Position numbers and translations under genes: made by a program. A stretch of 64,000 bases of DNA, from positions 1-64,000 of the forward strand of contig MU129141.1 of the NCBI GenBank assembly GCA_014904985.1. The letters run 5' to 3'. The notes below the pieces were generated by a model. The model was not told the DNA's origin. It did not search any database and saw only the letters and a list, made by a program, of their open reading frames with translations. Shown here piece after piece: positions 1 to 11,886 of the stretch; the stretch's first letter is position 1; the number at the start of each line of letters is the position of its first letter. This DNA comes from Hydnum rufescens UP504. Its lineage: Eukaryota > Basidiomycota > Agaricomycetes > Cantharellales > Hydnaceae.

Positions 1-867
1 TAGTTTGGACTCAAAAGTCCTGTATATGTGGTAGATTCTGCAGAGTAAGAGAAAGAATCTTTGCCCAGACCTGTGAGAAATTGTTAACCTTCATCCCTGA
101 CATGCCCCTTTGTGTGATTAAGCTAACCTGTGGCTTGTCTAGTGGCCATTAACTGCTGGCCTTAACCCCTGACCTTATAGGTGTGCATATGGACTCAATT
201 AGGGAACACAGCAAATAGAGCCCCTGCCCTTCTTACTGACACCATTCCTCTCCAATAGATAGCTGGTGTGCCACTTGGCCAACAGCTACTTTATATCTTT
301 TACCATCTCCCCCTTTCCTCCACACCCTTTTCTCCCATGCCTGGAATGAAGCCAGTGCTGACAATGGTAGGATTCTATCTTCTCCTATTCCTCCCCTCCC
401 CAGGTTGGTCAGTCACTTTTGTCCATCATATTTATCAGGAATGAATTGATATTTGCTTCCACCTGACCTTGGTCAGCCATTTAGGCCAACCTCAAGAGGA
501 CCATTTGAGGTCATTTCACCAGCCTAATGAGGCCTAATTTTCTTTGATGTCAATTGACAATCATCAAATTGACCTTATGAGAAATTTGACTTTGGCCAAT
601 ATCAATACTACATGGAGGTATAACTGCATGGGGATATTGGGAGGGGGTCCAGGAACCTGGGAATGCCATTCATGGGGTCAGTGGGTAATATGGCTTTATC
701 AGTGATAGTCACAGTAGGTTATAATTATTGATTTGGCATTCTGATAGATATGTACACAAATGGGGACCAATTATTATGATACATGTATAATACAGGGAGG
801 GTCCATTCCTTCAACCAGGGAAAGAATGATCTTTGAGATCAGCCAAGGTAATGGACCAATATGGGAG
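1..867. other. No gene recognised
   Basis: AT-rich sequence without a convincing coding frame on either strand. I see no splice-connected exons, RNA gene or element terminus here. Confidence 0.5.
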
Positions 868-1310
868 AGCAGAAGGTGAAGATGAGGAACAGTGAGGCCA
901 GAAATTGTCAGAACATGCTGAAAGTAGGTGTGTTGAAAAGCTGTGATATGGGTGCACAGAATTCACTCACACACAGCCTGACCAACAACATCTTGCCACC
1001 AGGAGGAGCACATAAACTTATCAGAGAAGATTGAGGATAGCACAGTGGAAAATGCTCAGATCATGGTGTAAATATGCTCAATGGATTTGGACAGGTGAGC
1101 TGAATTGATCAAACCCAAAAATGCCCAAATTGGCCATGATTTGATTATCCCAGGTGGTGTTGAGTGGGAGGTGAGGGGAAGATCAGGAATAGTGAGGCCA
1201 GAAGTTGTCAGAATGTCTTGCAAGTAGGCATGTTGAAAAGCTGTGATTTGGGCACACAAAATGCACCCCATAGACTGAACAACAACACCTTTCCCTCAGG
1301 AGGTGTAGTA
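868..1310 (-). repeat. Dispersed ~300-bp repeat, two tandem copies
   Basis: Two diverged copies about 300 bp apart share the stretch around 'gaggccagaa' to 'aaaagctgtga'. The reverse complement of the same sequence recurs at 17187-17800. Both copies include a conserved core with 'cacagcttttcaacacac' (minus strand). Short open frames here are present only because the copies lack stops and do not look like genes. Confidence 0.6.
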
Positions 1311-1374
1311 TAGTGATTAGATAATCCTTGTGTATACATGCTGTGTGACCATAGGGAGTGGCCACAGCCTCTTC

Positions 1375-1660
1375 TGTCAAATTCTATGTTTTTGCTCCCC
1401 AAAGTGAAAGTTGAACAGCATGCCATTCATAGGAACATGAGGATATGAGAACTGATCAGTGAGTAGTCACTATCAGTTAGCCAGCTAACTCCCATTTTGT
1501 CTAGACTACCCCTCTGCTCCCTCTATTGCCCCTCCACTCCACTTCTATGTGAGGCCAGGCCAAATGAGAAGTGTGATCACTATATAGCCAGGCTAGGTAG
1601 GAACTATGAGTTAGTCAAATAAAGGATGCACTACAAAGTGTATCCCCCTATTCTTCACCT
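1375..1660 (+). repeat. Relic of LTR-like family F
   Basis: Starts 'tgtcaaattctatg' and follows the same order of blocks as 30618-31215: the short CCCCA block, 'gtgagta.tcactat', then 'gtgaggccaggccaaat' and 'agccaggctaggtag'. The 3' part is missing or too diverged to follow. Probably a truncated solo LTR. Confidence 0.5.
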
Positions 1661-2117
1661 AATGCACCCTCAAAACAGTACCTCTTAGGTGGTTTGAGTT
1701 TGCATCTGGAAACCACCTAAGAGGTGTTCTCAGTCTAGGCATGTCTAAGACATGCCTGAGGAGTATTTTGAGGGAATTTTTTTCTAAGTTCACTATATAG
1801 ACATGTCTGAAATAGCCTGCCACAGGTGCCACCCAGGAGGGTTTGTTCACCAGCTGGAGAGTGTTACAGGTCTAATTTAGGCATGTCTAATAAGATATTT
1901 TCTGGAGCCTTAGAGGTGTCTATCATCTGTACTGTGTGTCTACTGGTGTCTAAATCAAACATTTTGAGCCCAAGGCCCCCAGTGGCAGTATTAATCAGTG
2001 TCTACAAGGCTGTCCATGAGTGGATCCATGGATCACCTGGAGCTAAATCCCAATGACTCACATTATACGGATGACTCACAACAGGTGACTTGTGAATCAC
2101 GGGTGACTTGCTTTTAA

Positions 2118-2330
2118 ATATGTTAAATCTCACCTTAGGCAACCCAATTTCCATGTCTAGTTAGGTAGTCTTTTTCTGGTAAAATACTGTGTCTAATAGG
2201 CTCATGAGCCCATGGCCCCACATGTCTTCCAAACCTACCATGGCCCCACAGGCCCTCCTGAATATTAGGGCCCATGGGCCCATGCCAGGGGATTTTTTAG
2301 ACACTGGCCCCATGAAAACCCCCCTCAGCT
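2118..2330 (+). repeat. Dispersed repeat shared with 40880-41110
   Basis: Blocks such as 'caccttaggca', 'tgtgtctaatagg', 'ggccccacatgt' and 'tagac.ctggccccatg' occur in the same order at 40880-41110. No termini or coding capacity could be defined. The stretch from 2331 to 2763 holds nothing I recognise. Confidence 0.55.
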
Positions 2331-2763
2331 CTGCCAACAAGCATCAAGACCCTGGCATCATTCATTCCGGTTTCCACCTTCATGTCTGCTCAGGATTACC
2401 ATGTCAGTCATTGCCCATTTAAATAAATAATTTGGATCTGCTGCATCCAAAAAACTCAGCAGCATCCATTGGTATGCACCCCCTCTGGCATGGGGATCAC
2501 TGGGCAGGACAGCAGACAGCCCTGAATGATGGCTATACACCAGAAATCAGCCCACCGGGGCTGCCCATTTAAAGGTGGCAGAATTTCCTTATTTGGAAAT
2601 CACATGTTCACTTGAACTCCATCTTCATTGTGCATTCCAGCCCACTACAGGGCTTTTTGTTGGCTGCTAATTGGACAGCAGACTATCTCTATTTATACTA
2701 CAAATAATAGGACTACAAAAGACAAGTATATATACAAAATTGAATTCACAAAAAAAAACATTA

Positions 2764-2960
2764 CATGTGCCCAGTGCCTACAGGCATAGGGCACATGACC
2801 TGAAGGGGAAATATGCTGGAGAGAACCTAGGAGTCCATGCACACAAATTTTTGTGTGCATGGGTGCCCTGGTTCCTCCATTACTCACAATTTTGTAGGGG
2901 TTCATCCTTTTGAACCAGCCATGGGCTTTGGCTGGTCAAAACCTTGGTGCCAAGGATGAT
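2764..2960. repeat. Cluster of short perfect or near-perfect palindromes
   Basis: Within 200 bp there are five potential hairpins: around 2764-2798 (catgtgccc / gggcacatg), 2839-2858 (gcacacaaa / tttgtgtgc), 2909-2942 (ttttgaaccagcca / tggctggtcaaaa), 2944-2958 (ccttggtgccaagg) and 2958-2980 (gatcccat / atgggatc type). They directly adjoin the hairpin-intron array at 3029-4240 and may be its degenerate continuation. Confidence 0.55.
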
Positions 2961-3028
2961 CCCATCATCGTGGGATCACCCTCATCACTACTTGGGGTAG
3001 GCACATGAGTAAGGAAGAGGATGAGTCC

Positions 3029-4240
3029 CTATAATGAGAATAACCTCAACAGTTAGATTCAATTGAAGCAGCATGAAAAGGGCAGCCTAAAGCCACCCTA
3101 TTTGCACCAAAGGAGAGGCAGGGTGAGGACACTGACCTTACTACCACACCCAGCAATGCTGGGGTGTGGTGTCTTGCATATCGCATGGGCTGTCGGGTCG
3201 TGCAGAGTCATAAGACCCATGGTTGTTTGTAATGATAACAACCAGCTTGCTGTTGTTGTCATCACTCAGAGTGGGGGAGGCATGGTCCCTAATGATCTGA
3301 TATTATTTAGTTAAGGCAGCACAAGAAGGGCTGCCTAGGCTGCCCTTTTTTCATGACATGAGATACTTACCTTATTACCACACCCCAGCAAAGCTGGGGT
3401 GTGGTTTCCTGTTCCAGGCACTGCAATAATCAGTTTCTTTGGTTGTGTGGGGTCATATGACCCATATCACTCATGATGATGATCAGATTGTTATTTGTTG
3501 GCATCCATCATTTGAAGCATGGGAGGAGGGTGGTGGGGGTAGTGTAGGCAGGAGTAATAGGCCCTATAATGAAAACAGTTGGTCAGTTTCTTTAAAGAAT
3601 CAAAGCTGCATGAAAGGGGCTGCTTAAAGCTGCCCCATTCATGCAAGAGAAGACATAAGATAGAGAATACTTACCTTATGATGATTTCCTGCTGGTTTCT
3701 TGGGTCACCCAGGGTCACAAGACCTGTAATCGTCCATGATGATGATTGGATCATCATCATCAACAACAGTGATGGCATCAGCTCCCCCACACATGCAAGG
3801 GAGGATCTAAGCATTAATATACATACCTTATCACCACACCCCAGCAAGGCTGGGGTGTGATGGCTCATTTGTGGCATTTCACTGTTGGTTGCTTCAGCTG
3901 TGTGCAATTATAAGATCTGTAGCATCATCATCTGTGGTGGTGATGGCAACCTCATCATTGTGGACAGTGACAGCAGCATCATCCATCATCATAGTCATTT
4001 TGCATGTGGGGGGTGGGTGGGCATGGATGATAGTCCCTATGGTGAATGGAAGTCAGAATATTAGTAAAGAATGAAAGAGGGTGTAAAAGGAGCAGCTTGG
4101 ACCCACTCCTTTTGCACACAAGTATAAATAAAAGAGTTACCTCATCACCACCCCCCAGCATCATCACTGAGGTGTTGTGCTCATTTGTGCTCTTGATGGG
4201 GTCACACTATGCCCAAATCAGTCATTGAATGAAGCCACAA
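3029..4240 (-). repeat. Hairpin-intron array 1 (minus strand)
   Basis: On the minus strand this is a series of ~190-260-bp units. Each unit ends in a GC-rich hairpin of the form CCACACCCCAGC / GCTGGGGTGTGG (3142-3170, 3377-3405, 3831-3860, a degenerate one near 4143). It is followed within a few bases by a 5' splice-site-like GTAAGT, GTATGT or GTCAGT, and then by an 80-110-nt intron-like stretch that in most units carries a second hairpin of the AAAGGGCAGC / GCTGCCCTT type (around 3066-3105, 3323-3353, 3608-3645, 4085-4118). The stretch ends in ATTATAG, ATTAG or CATAG. Intron-like segments read as 3029-3136, 3289-3370, 3564-3674 and 4037-4140. The 'exons' are 150-210 nt, partly open and Asp-rich, but no frame runs through all of them. 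The same architecture recurs inside the hAT-like element at 54.2-56.6 kb. Confidence 0.65.
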
Positions 4241-5271
4241 CTCAATGCCAGTAAGTGGCAAGCTCCAAAAAAGTGCTGAACCCCCAATGGAAAGACACTG
4301 CAGAGCATTATTGCAATGTGCATCCATAAAAAAAGTACTCTATCTTGTATCTTATAATTATTTTCTTAATAATATTGAAGAAAAAGACAAGAATGAGCAA
4401 AATACAAATAAGGCTATGTATTATGACACTGAGCAGGGGATTGGCAGCCCATACATATGACAGTGCCCCTTAAATTGAGTATTTTGGTTACATATATATA
4501 TACTACATGATAGGCACATAAAAATGGACTTCTGATGTCTCCAGAGATGTGCTAGAGCACAAGTTCCTTATTTAGGTATGTGTATTTCCTCATTTGTTTA
4601 GTTGCATCACAGCATTAGAGCCTAGAAATTAGGGATTGGAACTTTATTCTGTATGCCCACAAAACTATATTTTTTTCATAATTTTTAGGACAAATACTAT
4701 GTCACGAGTTCCACACATCAGAGTAGCTCGTACAAGTAAGGTAGGTGACACACATAAGTCATCACTATGCCAGCTAATGCCAATGTGGCTGTGCACTGCA
4801 AAAATCATTGAGCGCTGATTCTTAGTTTGAGTCTGGAGGCCATAACCAAGTCCGAAGGCAACATTTGAGTTTTTCATGTATGTACAGGAATTATTGGGCT
4901 GATTTTGAGGCCATCCACTCCTGTATCATCTCCTGTGTTGCATCTGCAGGCATCTGATGGTGCCCGTGATATTTTCTCGTGGCCCATGCAGCTTCTCGGC
5001 TGTCCAATCCATGTACTGCAGAGACTGATTTGAGAACCTAAAGACATGAATCAGATGGATCTGTGGTGGGGATTCAAGACCCTGAGTCACCTACCACCAC
5101 ATTGAAAGTATGGAGACCATATCAAGTGCAGCCTTCGAGTTCTTTTCAACATCCTCAATCCTCGAAGATGGTGGTGCTTCTCAATATTCCCACTTGGCAT
5201 AGCCCCACACCTGTTCAATGAAGTTCAACTCACAATGAAACTTCAGTAGGAACAGCACATCAAAGCCTCTG
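4241..5271. other. No gene recognised
   Basis: Mixed AT-rich sequence between array 1 and the fold-back element. No convincing coding frame, RNA gene or repeat boundary was found. Confidence 0.45.
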
Positions 5272-5620
5272 CACCTTGGTCAGTCATCTAAGCCTACCCA
5301 ATTAGGTACCACTTCCAGGGCAGATAATGGACCTAACATGGTCCCATCACTATGTTGGCCGAATTCGGTCATTTAGGTCTTTCCCTTTGAAATCTCTCAC
5401 TCAAGCTTCTGGCTGAAAATTGGCTGAACATTGGCCAAAATGATGACTTAGAGCTCAAGCCCTTGGAACACTTTAATTAAAGGCCATTATAGATGGCTTC
5501 AAGTCCGGCTTTAAGGAATCAAACTTAAACTTAGGAATTTTTAGATATAATCAAACAGTTTTTAGAATATAACAGTACTATATACACAACATATCATAAC
5601 CATATGGTACTGTTCAACTG

Positions 5621-6077
5621 TGTTACAAGTCATACTCGTAACCTCGCTTATGTATGCAGAATAACCAAACCAATTGCACCATCACATGACCTTCCCCTTG
5701 CCGCCATTGTGCCTTCCTCTTTCAGCATTTCCTATTATATACATCCCTCCTTTATTCAACACCCCTTTATCCATAAACCCTTTTGATCTCTAATAGTATA
5801 AGTAGTTACTTGATGTACACTCGCTCTTTAGAAGATTGAGAATATATTGTCAACCAATTGAATTCCCCTTTCGCAATCTCAGTTATCGCTCATGACTCTC
5901 ATCTTAAAACCTTCGCCTATTAAGTCTCAAGAAGCCGGTCTTCCTCATATGTACTCATCTCTCATGACTTACATAATCCCCACTTCGCGACTCCCTTGTC
6001 AATCACCTTAAGGGCATTTCCTTGTATTCGACTCAATTATGTCATTGTATCTTTCGCCTCGAGTACAACCCTTAACA
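5621..6077 (+). repeat. Gypsy 5' LTR
   Basis: 457 bp, TGTTACAAGT...CCTTAACA. Compared with the 3' LTR I count about 22 differing sites where one copy has CG, CA or TG and the other a different member of that set, and only about three differences of other kinds. Immediately downstream I could not identify a clear tRNA primer-binding site. Confidence 0.93.
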
Positions 6078-6119
6078 GTATTCTCAATCTAAATAACTGA
6101 CTTCCTTGAAAGACTTAAT

Positions 6120-7640
6120 ATGCCCTCCACTCGACGGAACCCACACCCACAACCAGTCGCTGACAACTATCGCAACGACACAGCCACCATTGAAACCACT
6201 TCTGCCCTCTCCTCTCCAATTGTCCTTGAGGCGCCAATCACCCCTCGGATGATGTATCCCATGATACAAACACCCCCCAACTCGATGCAAGGTCTGCACA
6301 TGGGAAACCCTCCCAGTGCCACATCAACTTCGAGCACCAAGACAATGCTCCTGCACATGCTGCAACAAATGCAAGCAGACCTAGCATGCAGCACGCAGAT
6401 ACAAGCGGAAATGGTGTGCACCAATGCCCAGATGAATGCTCGCCTCAAAGAACTCGCAAATGAAAACCAAGAACTGTGCAATGAAGTCATGCACTGCAAT
6501 TCACGGTCGCCCATCCTCGACGCAAATATGTGACCAAGACAAGTAGTCTCGCCCGCAGCGCACAACTCGCAATTCGCACCTCGCACCCTCACTCGAAGCC
6601 CCCACTTCAAGCCCCAAACCTACCCTGAGGAAAACAACAAGTTTCCACCTCAAAACCTCGACAACACACTGCGAGGCAATTCAGTCACATATGCACCACC
6701 TAGCAACATCACACAGCCAACTCCGTGATGTGCAATGTTCAAGGATGTGCACTCCACCCCCCCATGCCTGGGCTCTGTGTTCAGGGCCCCAACTCCAGGT
6801 GTGGACCATCAAGGAACCAGACTTGAACACCTCCCCACCACTCCGCGATACTGAAAAACAGTGACAATCACCCAACCCTCTGCGCCCTTGGGACATGCAC
6901 TTCATGAACCCAAAATCAAAGAACTGGAGATGTTCTCAGGGCACGACCCCTCTAAACTATACGGATTCCTTGCACACTGCAAAATGGTGTTCCAATCGCA
7001 ACCATCGTGATTCACGCTAGAGAGTGCGCGCATCATCTGGGCCAGATTGTATCTCACAGATACAGCAAGGCAATGGTTCCAACGCCTCATCATGGAGACA
7101 GAGGAATCCCCCACACTCTCCAGCTGGATGCTCTTCAAGGAAGAGCTCCACACATACTTCAGAGACCCAGATGAGGTCATGACTCAAGAGCGAAAACTAT
7201 GTGCACTCAAGATGAATGACAACCACTGCGTCCTCCGCTACATCAACCAGTTCAAGGAAGTAGCAAGCCTCACCAGGTGGAACAATGATGCACTCTGCTT
7301 GCAGTTCTACCAAGGCTTACTGAACCATCTGCAGGATGACATCTAGCAAGATGGCAAACCTGCAAAACTCCAAGGCATGTACCAAGCCATGCTAAGATTT
7401 GATGGCCGGTATTGGGAGTGCCAAGAGGAACTTAAAGCCACAAGAACCTCAGATTGCAGTGCACAACCCTGCACCATGAACCCCTCATCGTCAACATCCC
7501 CTTCATCCTTGACAAACCCCCCATGTGACCCAAAAGTTCACAAGTCTAATGGCATGCTCACTGAAGAGGAAAAGGAATGATGAAGATGTGAAAAACTCTG
7601 CGCATACTGCAGGAATAGTGACCATGCAGTAGATAGTTGC
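6120..7640 (+). pseudogene. Gypsy gag (capsid and CCHC zinc knuckle), interrupted
   Basis: Starts with ATG at 6120. The first 137 codons are open (N-terminal region with a helix around MLLHMLQQMQAD). After a TGA the same frame continues through further TGAs into a retrotransposon-gag domain (about 6910-7440) with the typical ARQWFQRL and ALKMNDNHCVLRYINQFKE segments. It ends with a zinc knuckle C-x2-C-x4-H-x4-C at about 7597-7640 (CAYCRNSDHAVDSC). Interruptions include TGA near 6531, 6727, 6859, 7008, 7578 and 7581, and one TAG at 7344. Most TGAs sit where Arg (CGA) is plausible. In an active element this would be the structural protein that packages the RNA. Confidence 0.88.
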
Positions 7641-7721
7641 CCCAGTCATCGCAATGTACCATGAACCGCGACGACACCTGCCGCAACCCCCCCCAGTACC
7701 AGCAGCACAACTGCAACAGCA

Positions 7722-8429
7722 ATGTCATGCACCCCAGTAGCTCATGCTATGTTCACCTTCTCAGGAGGTCCCAGCACAACAGAGGAACCTCACATCACTG
7801 AGATCTCATCATCATCCCCCTCTGATGGAACTGCTCATCTAAGAGCTACCATCTCTTCCCTCTCCCCATCATCATTCATCACAATGGTCTCAATCCCCCT
7901 CCTCTTGGACAGCCCCATCGCAGCACTCGTCAACTGTGGCGCCTCCAAAAACTTCATTGATGCGGCATGAGTACAGAACTCACATGCCACACTGCATCAT
8001 CATCAATTGGCGACACCACACCCCTTGTGATTATTCGACAGATCAATCGTGAACAACCTTGAGTGTATAGTTACACTCCCAGTCACTTTTGCAAACTCAT
8101 TGCAACAAAATATCAAGTTCGTCAAATCGCAACTCCACTCCTCAACTCCTGTTGTACTGGGACTCCCCTGGTTGCGACAAGTCAATCCACAAATCTCATG
8201 GGCTGAAATGCAAATCGAGCACATGGCACACCACTCAGAACTTGTAACGATGCCATTAAGCATCGATGTCATCGCGACGACTGCCTTGACCCCAGAACTG
8301 ACAATGGTGAGCCCCCCAACCCACAGTGTCACAATTGAAGTCTACAAAGCCAAAGACTTCATTCAAGCAGCCAGTGACAAGAGCGCGACACTCTACACAT
8401 GCATCCTCACCAATCCAACCCACACATGA
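7722..8429 (+). pseudogene. Gypsy aspartic protease region, catalytic Asp lost
   Basis: The frame 7722-7970 ends in a segment matching the gypsy protease flap core: ALVNCGASKNFIDA, where the family has D-[ST]-G. The codon at 7932-7934 is AAC (Asn) in the context GTCAAC. GTCGAC would give the catalytic Asp, so a single CpG-to-CpA change explains the loss. A TGA at 7968-7970 follows. The downstream part (8049-8429) contains the conserved VVLGLPWLRQVNPQISW segment that normally closes the protease domain before reverse transcriptase. It ends in TGA at 8427-8429. Confidence 0.85.
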
Positions 8430-8603
8430 ACTGCATCAGTGGTTTGCAACACTCCCCCCACCTCTGCATTACCTGAATCAATCCCCATTGAAGAACACCA
8501 AGACCTCACACAACAACTCCCCTGGAATACCACAAATTCCACAATGTCTTCACTGGTACAGCGGCCAGCTATCTACTGCTGCATTGCAAGTATGACCTTC
8601 AAT

Positions 8604-9912
8604 TTGATATCAAAGAAGGGCATGAAGTACTGTGAGGCCCCATATACCCAATGTCAGAAAGCGAACTTGCAGCACTACGCGAGTTCATGAATGAATTCCT
8701 TGCAAAAGGATTCATATGCCCTTTGACCTCCCCTGCAGGCATGCCAATCCTCTTCACGAAAAAGAAAGGTGGCGGGCTTCACCTTTGCATTGATTATCAA
8801 GCACTCAATCACATCACAAAAAAGAGTCACTACCCCATCCCCCTCATCAATGACCTCCTCGATTGCCTTTGCAGCACCATGATCTATATGAAAATCAATC
8901 TTCACAATGGCTACTACAACATCAGAGTTGCCAAAGGACATGAGTGGCTCACATCATTTCATGCACAGTATGGTGCCTACGAGTGGCTCATAATGCCAAT
9001 GGGAGCAGCCAACTCCCCAGTGCAGTTCCAGTATTTCATGAACGACTCATTCCAGGATATGGTGGATCTGTTCATCATCATATATCTCGATGACATCCTC
9101 ATTTTCTCCAATTCGTGAGAAGAACACTGTGAACATGTTTGCCATGTACTACAATGACTCTGCGAAAGAAACCTCCATGCCAAGATCTCGAAGTGCACCT
9201 TCCACACAGGCACTATCGAGTACCTCGGCTTCATCATCACCCCCTCTGGCATCCAGATGGACCCCATGAAATTCAACGTGATCCTAAGTTGGCCTGCGCC
9301 CACCTCAGTAAAAGAAGTCCAGTCATTCCTAGGCTTCACAAACTTCTACCACCGCTTCATTGCAACCTACTCAGACCTCGCACACCCCTTAACCCATCTC
9401 ACGAAAAAGACGAAACCTTCGCATGGAATGACAAGACCCAACAAGCTTTCAAAAGCATCAAAAATGCCTTTGTGTCAGCACCCATCCTCCACCACTTCAA
9501 CCCTGAATTACACATCATCATAGAAACTGATGCATCCGACTACACCATTGCTGCAATCTTGTCACAAATCGACGAGAACAACAAAGTTCAACCTGTCACA
9601 TTCTGCTCGCAATCAATGCAAAGTGCGGAACTGAACTACAACATCCACAACAAAGAACTCCTTGCAATCTTCAATGCCTTTTGCACCTGGTGAGCATACC
9701 TCAAAGGCACCGCTCACATGGTTTCCATCATTACAGACCACAAAAATTTGGAGTACTTCACCTCCATGAAACTCCTCACTCGTTGACAGGCTCGATGGTT
9801 GGAATACCTCTCCTCCTTTGACTACATCATCATATATTGACCAGGATGACTCAGAGGAAAACCAGATGCCCTCACAAGGCACCCCGACATTTATCCACCT
9901 GAGGCATATGCA
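8604..9912 (+). pseudogene. Gypsy reverse transcriptase and RNase H, interrupted
   Basis: The reverse transcriptase reads from the GPIYPMSESELAALREF motif (8640s) through the LCIDYQALN region to the catalytic YLDD box (about 9082-9093). The first catalytic motif reads KINL instead of KIDL (codon AAT at 8897-8899, context ATCAAT), again explained by one CpG change. Frame breaks: TGA at 8631, 9117, 9154 and a one-base shift in an A-run near 9405. RNase H follows with ETDASDY, the NIHNKELLA segment and ITDHKNLEYF (Asp, Glu, Asp). It is interrupted by TGA at 9691, 9784, 9838 and 9846. As it stands neither domain can be made as a full-length protein. Confidence 0.92.
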
Positions 9913-11531
9913 ACTGTGAACCTGCAAAACCTTCAAACAATCATTCGCGATGCCAAGCCCCTTGACTCGGACACAGCTCTCAGCATGTACTTACGAGTGA
10001 CAGTCGACGATCACCCTCTCAACTCTGAAACAACCCTCACACTCATTCATGAAGGCACTCGTGATGACACCCTCGCAACACAAGTGCGTGAACACATCGA
10101 GGCCACCAAAGATGACTTGACAGCCCCCCCCACCTTCTTCTCACTCTCAGAGGACGCAACATTGCTACTACACAAAGGACGCGTCTATGTCCCTGACTAT
10201 CGTGATCTCCACCTCGACATCCTTCATGCTTCATGCAACCACCCTCTTGTAGGCCACCCGGGCATTCACAAGACCATCCATCTCATCACACGGAAATACT
10301 ACTGGCCAGGACTAACGAAAATGGTCAAGGCATATGTACAATCTTGCATCATATGTGCTCACATGAAATCCTTGCACCACGCCACATATGGCCCCCTCAA
10401 ATTCCTCTCCATTGCTGATTGACCTGGAACTCGATCATGATGGACTTCATCACTGGACTCCCACCCTCCTCCTCATTTGACTCCATCCTCATTATCATCG
10501 ACTGATTCATGAAGATGGGTCTCTTCATCCCCACAGTTGCGACACTCCCCACAGAAGGACTCGCCAACCTAGTCATCAATTGGGTCATATCCAAACATGG
10601 GACACCCACTGACATCATCTCAGATCGCGGCTCACTTTTCATTTCCAACTTCTGGAAATCGCTTGCAAAGAGACTCAGCATCAAATTCAACCTCTTGACC
10701 ACATATCACCCCGAGACCAATGGCCAAACCAAGTGCCTGAACCAAATCCTTGAGCAGTACTTATGAATTTATGTCAACTACCTGCAAGACGACTGGGCAC
10801 TACTTCTCCCCCTTGCAGAGTTCACATACAACAACACTGAGCACTCTGCGACGAACATGACACCCTTCTTCACGAATAAAGGCTTTCACCCCAACCTCGA
10901 GATCAATATTGAAGCAGTGCCTTTGACTGAGGCCAACCAAGCCATGCTTGACCTTTGTGATGTACACAATTACATTTGCGACCAACTCATGATCACATGA
11001 CAACAAAATGAACAGCAAGTAGCTGGATCACAACCCCCTTTCCCCACTCTCAACATTGGCAATCAAGTATGGCTCAACATGTGCAACATCAAAACAAAGC
11101 AACCATCAAAGAAACTTGACCACAAGAAACTCGGTCCCTTCCCAGTCACCAAGAAAGTTTCAACACACACATATCGCCTTGGTCTCCCTCGTGCCATGAA
11201 TCAAATCCACAACGTCTTCCATGTGTGACTACTCGAGCCCGTTCACCCTGATCCCTTCCCCAATCGCACCCAACCACCTCCCCCACCTGTCAAAATCGAC
11301 AGTAAACTCGAATACGAAATCACAGAAATCATTGACAGCAAGATCGATCATTGCCATCGTGGTAATGGCTTAATCTATTGCATATGATGGTCCAGCTATG
11401 AGCACACCAACAATGAGTTTAGCTGGCTCCCAGCAGCAGAACTTGCCAATGCTCACAAAGCAGTAATGGACTTTCATCATGCACACCCTGAAAAACCAGG
11501 ATGAGAAGTACTTGACCTGGCAGTATAAATC
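9913..11531 (+). pseudogene. Gypsy integrase with C-terminal chromodomain-like segment, interrupted
   Basis: Integrase zinc-binding module: HPLVGHPG, HKTI and CIICAH (HHCC). Catalytic core: the first Asp in MDFITGLPPSS, the second in DIISDRGSLF, and the Glu in YHPETNGQTK, i.e. a complete DDE triad. The C-terminal GPF-like region (KKLDHKKLGPFPV, HNVFHV.LLEP) and a chromodomain-like tail (EYEITEIIDSKIDH ... NEFSWLPAAEL) end near 11520. Breaks: TGA at 10420, 10502, 10763, 10997, 11226, about 11383 and about 11502, plus a missing base after 10425 (CCTGG for CCTTGG). The chromodomain-like tail places it among chromoviruses, which target heterochromatin. Confidence 0.9.
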
Positions 11532-11886
11532 ACGACAATCATGACACCACACTTTCGCAACCATACCTTTCTTCCTCTCTCCACATTTCTCTCCCTCTCT
11601 TCCTCCCGCCACATTTCTCTCTCTTTCTCTCTTGCTGTCACTCTCCTCACATGTCCCTCTTGCCTTCAGTGTTTTTCTTCTTTCCCTTCTTTTTCCCTTG
11701 TTCTTTTCCTTCTTTTCCTTCTTTTCCCTTTTCTTCCTTCTTAACCTCCAAATTTCAGTTTACTCTCAGACATCAGAAAATAAAAACAAAAATTTTATTG
11801 TTCTACTTGTCATCCCTCAAATCGTGCTGCTCCCTCACGATCTCCCACCCTGCCTTGGCATAAGCCACAACATCCCCCCATCGCTG

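Noticed and set aside
6120..11531. Reassigned TGA codon (readthrough as an amino acid) in gypsy
   Set aside because: Host genes here (PDE1, RRP17) use TGA as the natural stop, and the LTRs show the same CpG decay in non-coding DNA.
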